A stretch of 51,339 bases of DNA, taken from the NCBI GenBank assembly GCA_031255735.1, contig JAIRRY010000029.1, forward strand, positions 1 to 51,339, written 5' to 3'. Positions 50,464-51,339 of this stretch are shown piece by piece (the stretch's first letter is position 1; each line of letters opens with the position of its first letter). Source of the stretch: Candidatus Nomurabacteria bacterium. GTDB taxonomy: Bacteria > Patescibacteriota > Saccharimonadia > Saccharimonadales > Saccharimonadaceae. The notes below the pieces were generated by a model that did not search any database, had not been told where the DNA came from, and saw only the letters and a list, made by a program, of their open reading frames with translations. The position numbers and the translations under genes are program-made.

Positions 50464-51339
50464 ATGGATGTCTTAAGTAACCTTAATGATGCTCAGTGTG
50501 AGGCAGTCGAAACCACCAGTGGGCCTCTTCTGATTTTGGCGGGTGCAGGTAGTGGCAAGACTAAAACTTTAACACATCGCATTGCTAATCTAGTGGTTAA
50601 TCACGGAGTACATCCTGGCGAAATTTTAGCCGTGACATTCACCAATAAAGCTGCGGGCGAAATGCGTGAACGTTTATTTGGGTTGATGCAGGGCATTGAA
50701 GGCGATGCTGTGCAAGGGAGTAACCTTGGCCTGGCGGCCTTGAGCGCTCCTTTGAGCGGCATGCGCCAAAATGTCTCGTCGAGAAACTTTTTTCCATTTC
50801 TGGGCACTTTTCACAGCATTTGTGTGCGAATTTTGAGGATGGAGGCTGATAACTTATCGCGGGTTAGTAAAAATTTCGTTATTTACGACGATGATGACCG
50901 CCAAGCCCTTATAAAACGTGCTTCAAAAGAACTTAGTATAGATGACAAACAACTCAAGCCGCGGGCGGTAAGCAGTATGATAAGTAAGGCCAAGAATGAT
51001 TGCATTGGCCTTGATGATTTTGCAGCTGCCGCCCACAATCCAACGCAGAAGGCCGTAGCCGAAATTTACCGTCGCTATGAGGGGGCACGGCGTGAGGCTG
51101 GTGCACTCGATTTTGACGACTTACTTCTTGAAACTGTCAATATGTTTAAAAACCACTCCGAAATTCGCCAACGCTGGCAGGAACGTTTCAAGCATATTTT
51201 GATAGACGAATACCAAGATACTAACGCCGTGCAGTACCAATTAGTAAAGCTGTTAGTGAATAAAGAGCGCAATATTTGTGTTGTGGGCGATGATTGGCAA
51301 AGTATTTACAGCTGGCGTGGCGCAGATTTTACTAATATT
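50464..51339 (+). CDS. UvrD/PcrA-type DNA helicase, N-terminal part (runs off the window)
   Basis: 292 residues are visible. Q-motif LNDAQCEAV, Walker A AGAGSGKTKTL, motif Ia TFTNKAAGEM, GTFHSICVRILR, DFDDLL and motif II ILIDEYQDTN followed by VVGDDWQSIYSWRGA (motif III) are those of superfamily 1A helicases (UvrD/PcrA/Rep), which unwind DNA in repair and replication restart. Between NKAAGEMRERL and GTFHS there are about 42 residues, roughly 25 more than in E. coli UvrD, rich in Ala, Gly, Leu and Ser. TGG-TAAAAT (50451-50456) ends 7 nt before the ATG: leaderless. The C-terminal half is outside the window. Confidence 0.94.
   Translation, partial: MDVLSNLNDAQCEAVETTSGPLLILAGAGSGKTKTLTHRIANLVVNHGVHPGEILAVTFTNKAAGEMRERLFGLMQGIEGDAVQGSNLGLAALSAPLSGMRQNVSSRNFFPFLGTFHSICVRILRMEADNLSRVSKNFVIYDDDDRQALIKRASKELSIDDKQLKPRAVSSMISKAKNDCIGLDDFAAAAHNPTQKAVAEIYRRYEGARREAGALDFDDLLLETVNMFKNHSEIRQRWQERFKHILIDEYQDTNAVQYQLVKLLVNKERNICVVGDDWQSIYSWRGADFTNI

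Overview
The window reads as a chromosomal segment of a Candidate Phyla Radiation bacterium, most probably a Saccharibacteria (TM7) member. This is inferred from gene content and order: chaperone genes, a short ComEC, TsaE with a one-domain TsaB, RNase Y, an XRE-MurA fusion, MurB-FolD, a pyk-pgk-tpiA glycolytic cluster, several sortase-type surface proteins and many small membrane proteins without known relatives. TGA is used as an ordinary stop (for example the HAD gene and murB), which argues against the UGA-glycine CPR lineages. Eight tRNA genes are present, all with encoded CCA; there is no rRNA, CRISPR array or transposase.

Layout. 1-2461: dnaK tail, a CIRCE-controlled dnaJ and a HAD phosphatase. 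2462-5437: a cell-wall anchored SGNH hydrolase gene switched out of frame by a (CT)12 tract, then a gene-poor stretch. 5438-12650: comEC, tsaE-tsaB, rny, a 34-residue cysteine-rich peptide, membrane proteins and a broken ClbS-like gene. 12777-17181: a very large unknown gene with a G9 tract and a terminal frameshift. 17339-20350: tRNAs, a decayed hydrolase, and a divergent ZIP transporter/Fur regulator pair sharing an operator. 20952-30214: an envelope protein with repeats, a CDF exporter, XRE-MurA, glyA and membrane proteins. 30300-35200: minus-strand block with a DExH RNA helicase, an RNA end-healing pair (2H phosphoesterase and polynucleotide kinase-like) and a GC-rich orphan gene. 35380-41062: murB-folD carrying four copies of a 21-bp palindrome inside coding sequence, a response regulator, a methyltransferase-like protein and a large histidine kinase. 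41151-45365: three minus-strand surface or membrane proteins. 45466-51339: tRNA-Glu, coiled-coil protein, pyk, pgk, tpiA, a disordered membrane protein and the start of a UvrD/PcrA helicase.

Two gene-expression styles can be seen. At least fourteen genes (or former genes) have an extended -10 box (TGN-TANAAT type) ending 6-9 nt before the start codon, so their mRNAs should be leaderless. Others, including surface proteins, rny and operon-internal genes, have clear Shine-Dalgarno sequences. Three minus-strand units (starting near 33290, 35158 and 45327) have TTGACT/A-N17-TANNNT promoters, 200-265 nt structured leaders and strong GC-rich 3' hairpins; two of them, the 34.6 kb orphan and the 43-45 kb pair, also look GC-rich in coding sequence, which suggests a different history.

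The most notable observations are: (1) a one-in-three phase-variation switch in the SGNH surface hydrolase; (2) a palindromic element embedded in murB and folD reading frames; (3) a compact RNA repair cassette beside an HrpA-like helicase; (4) MurA fused to an XRE repressor domain with a perfect palindrome upstream; (5) a metallothionein-like micropeptide. All functional statements come from reading the sequence; no database search was possible.
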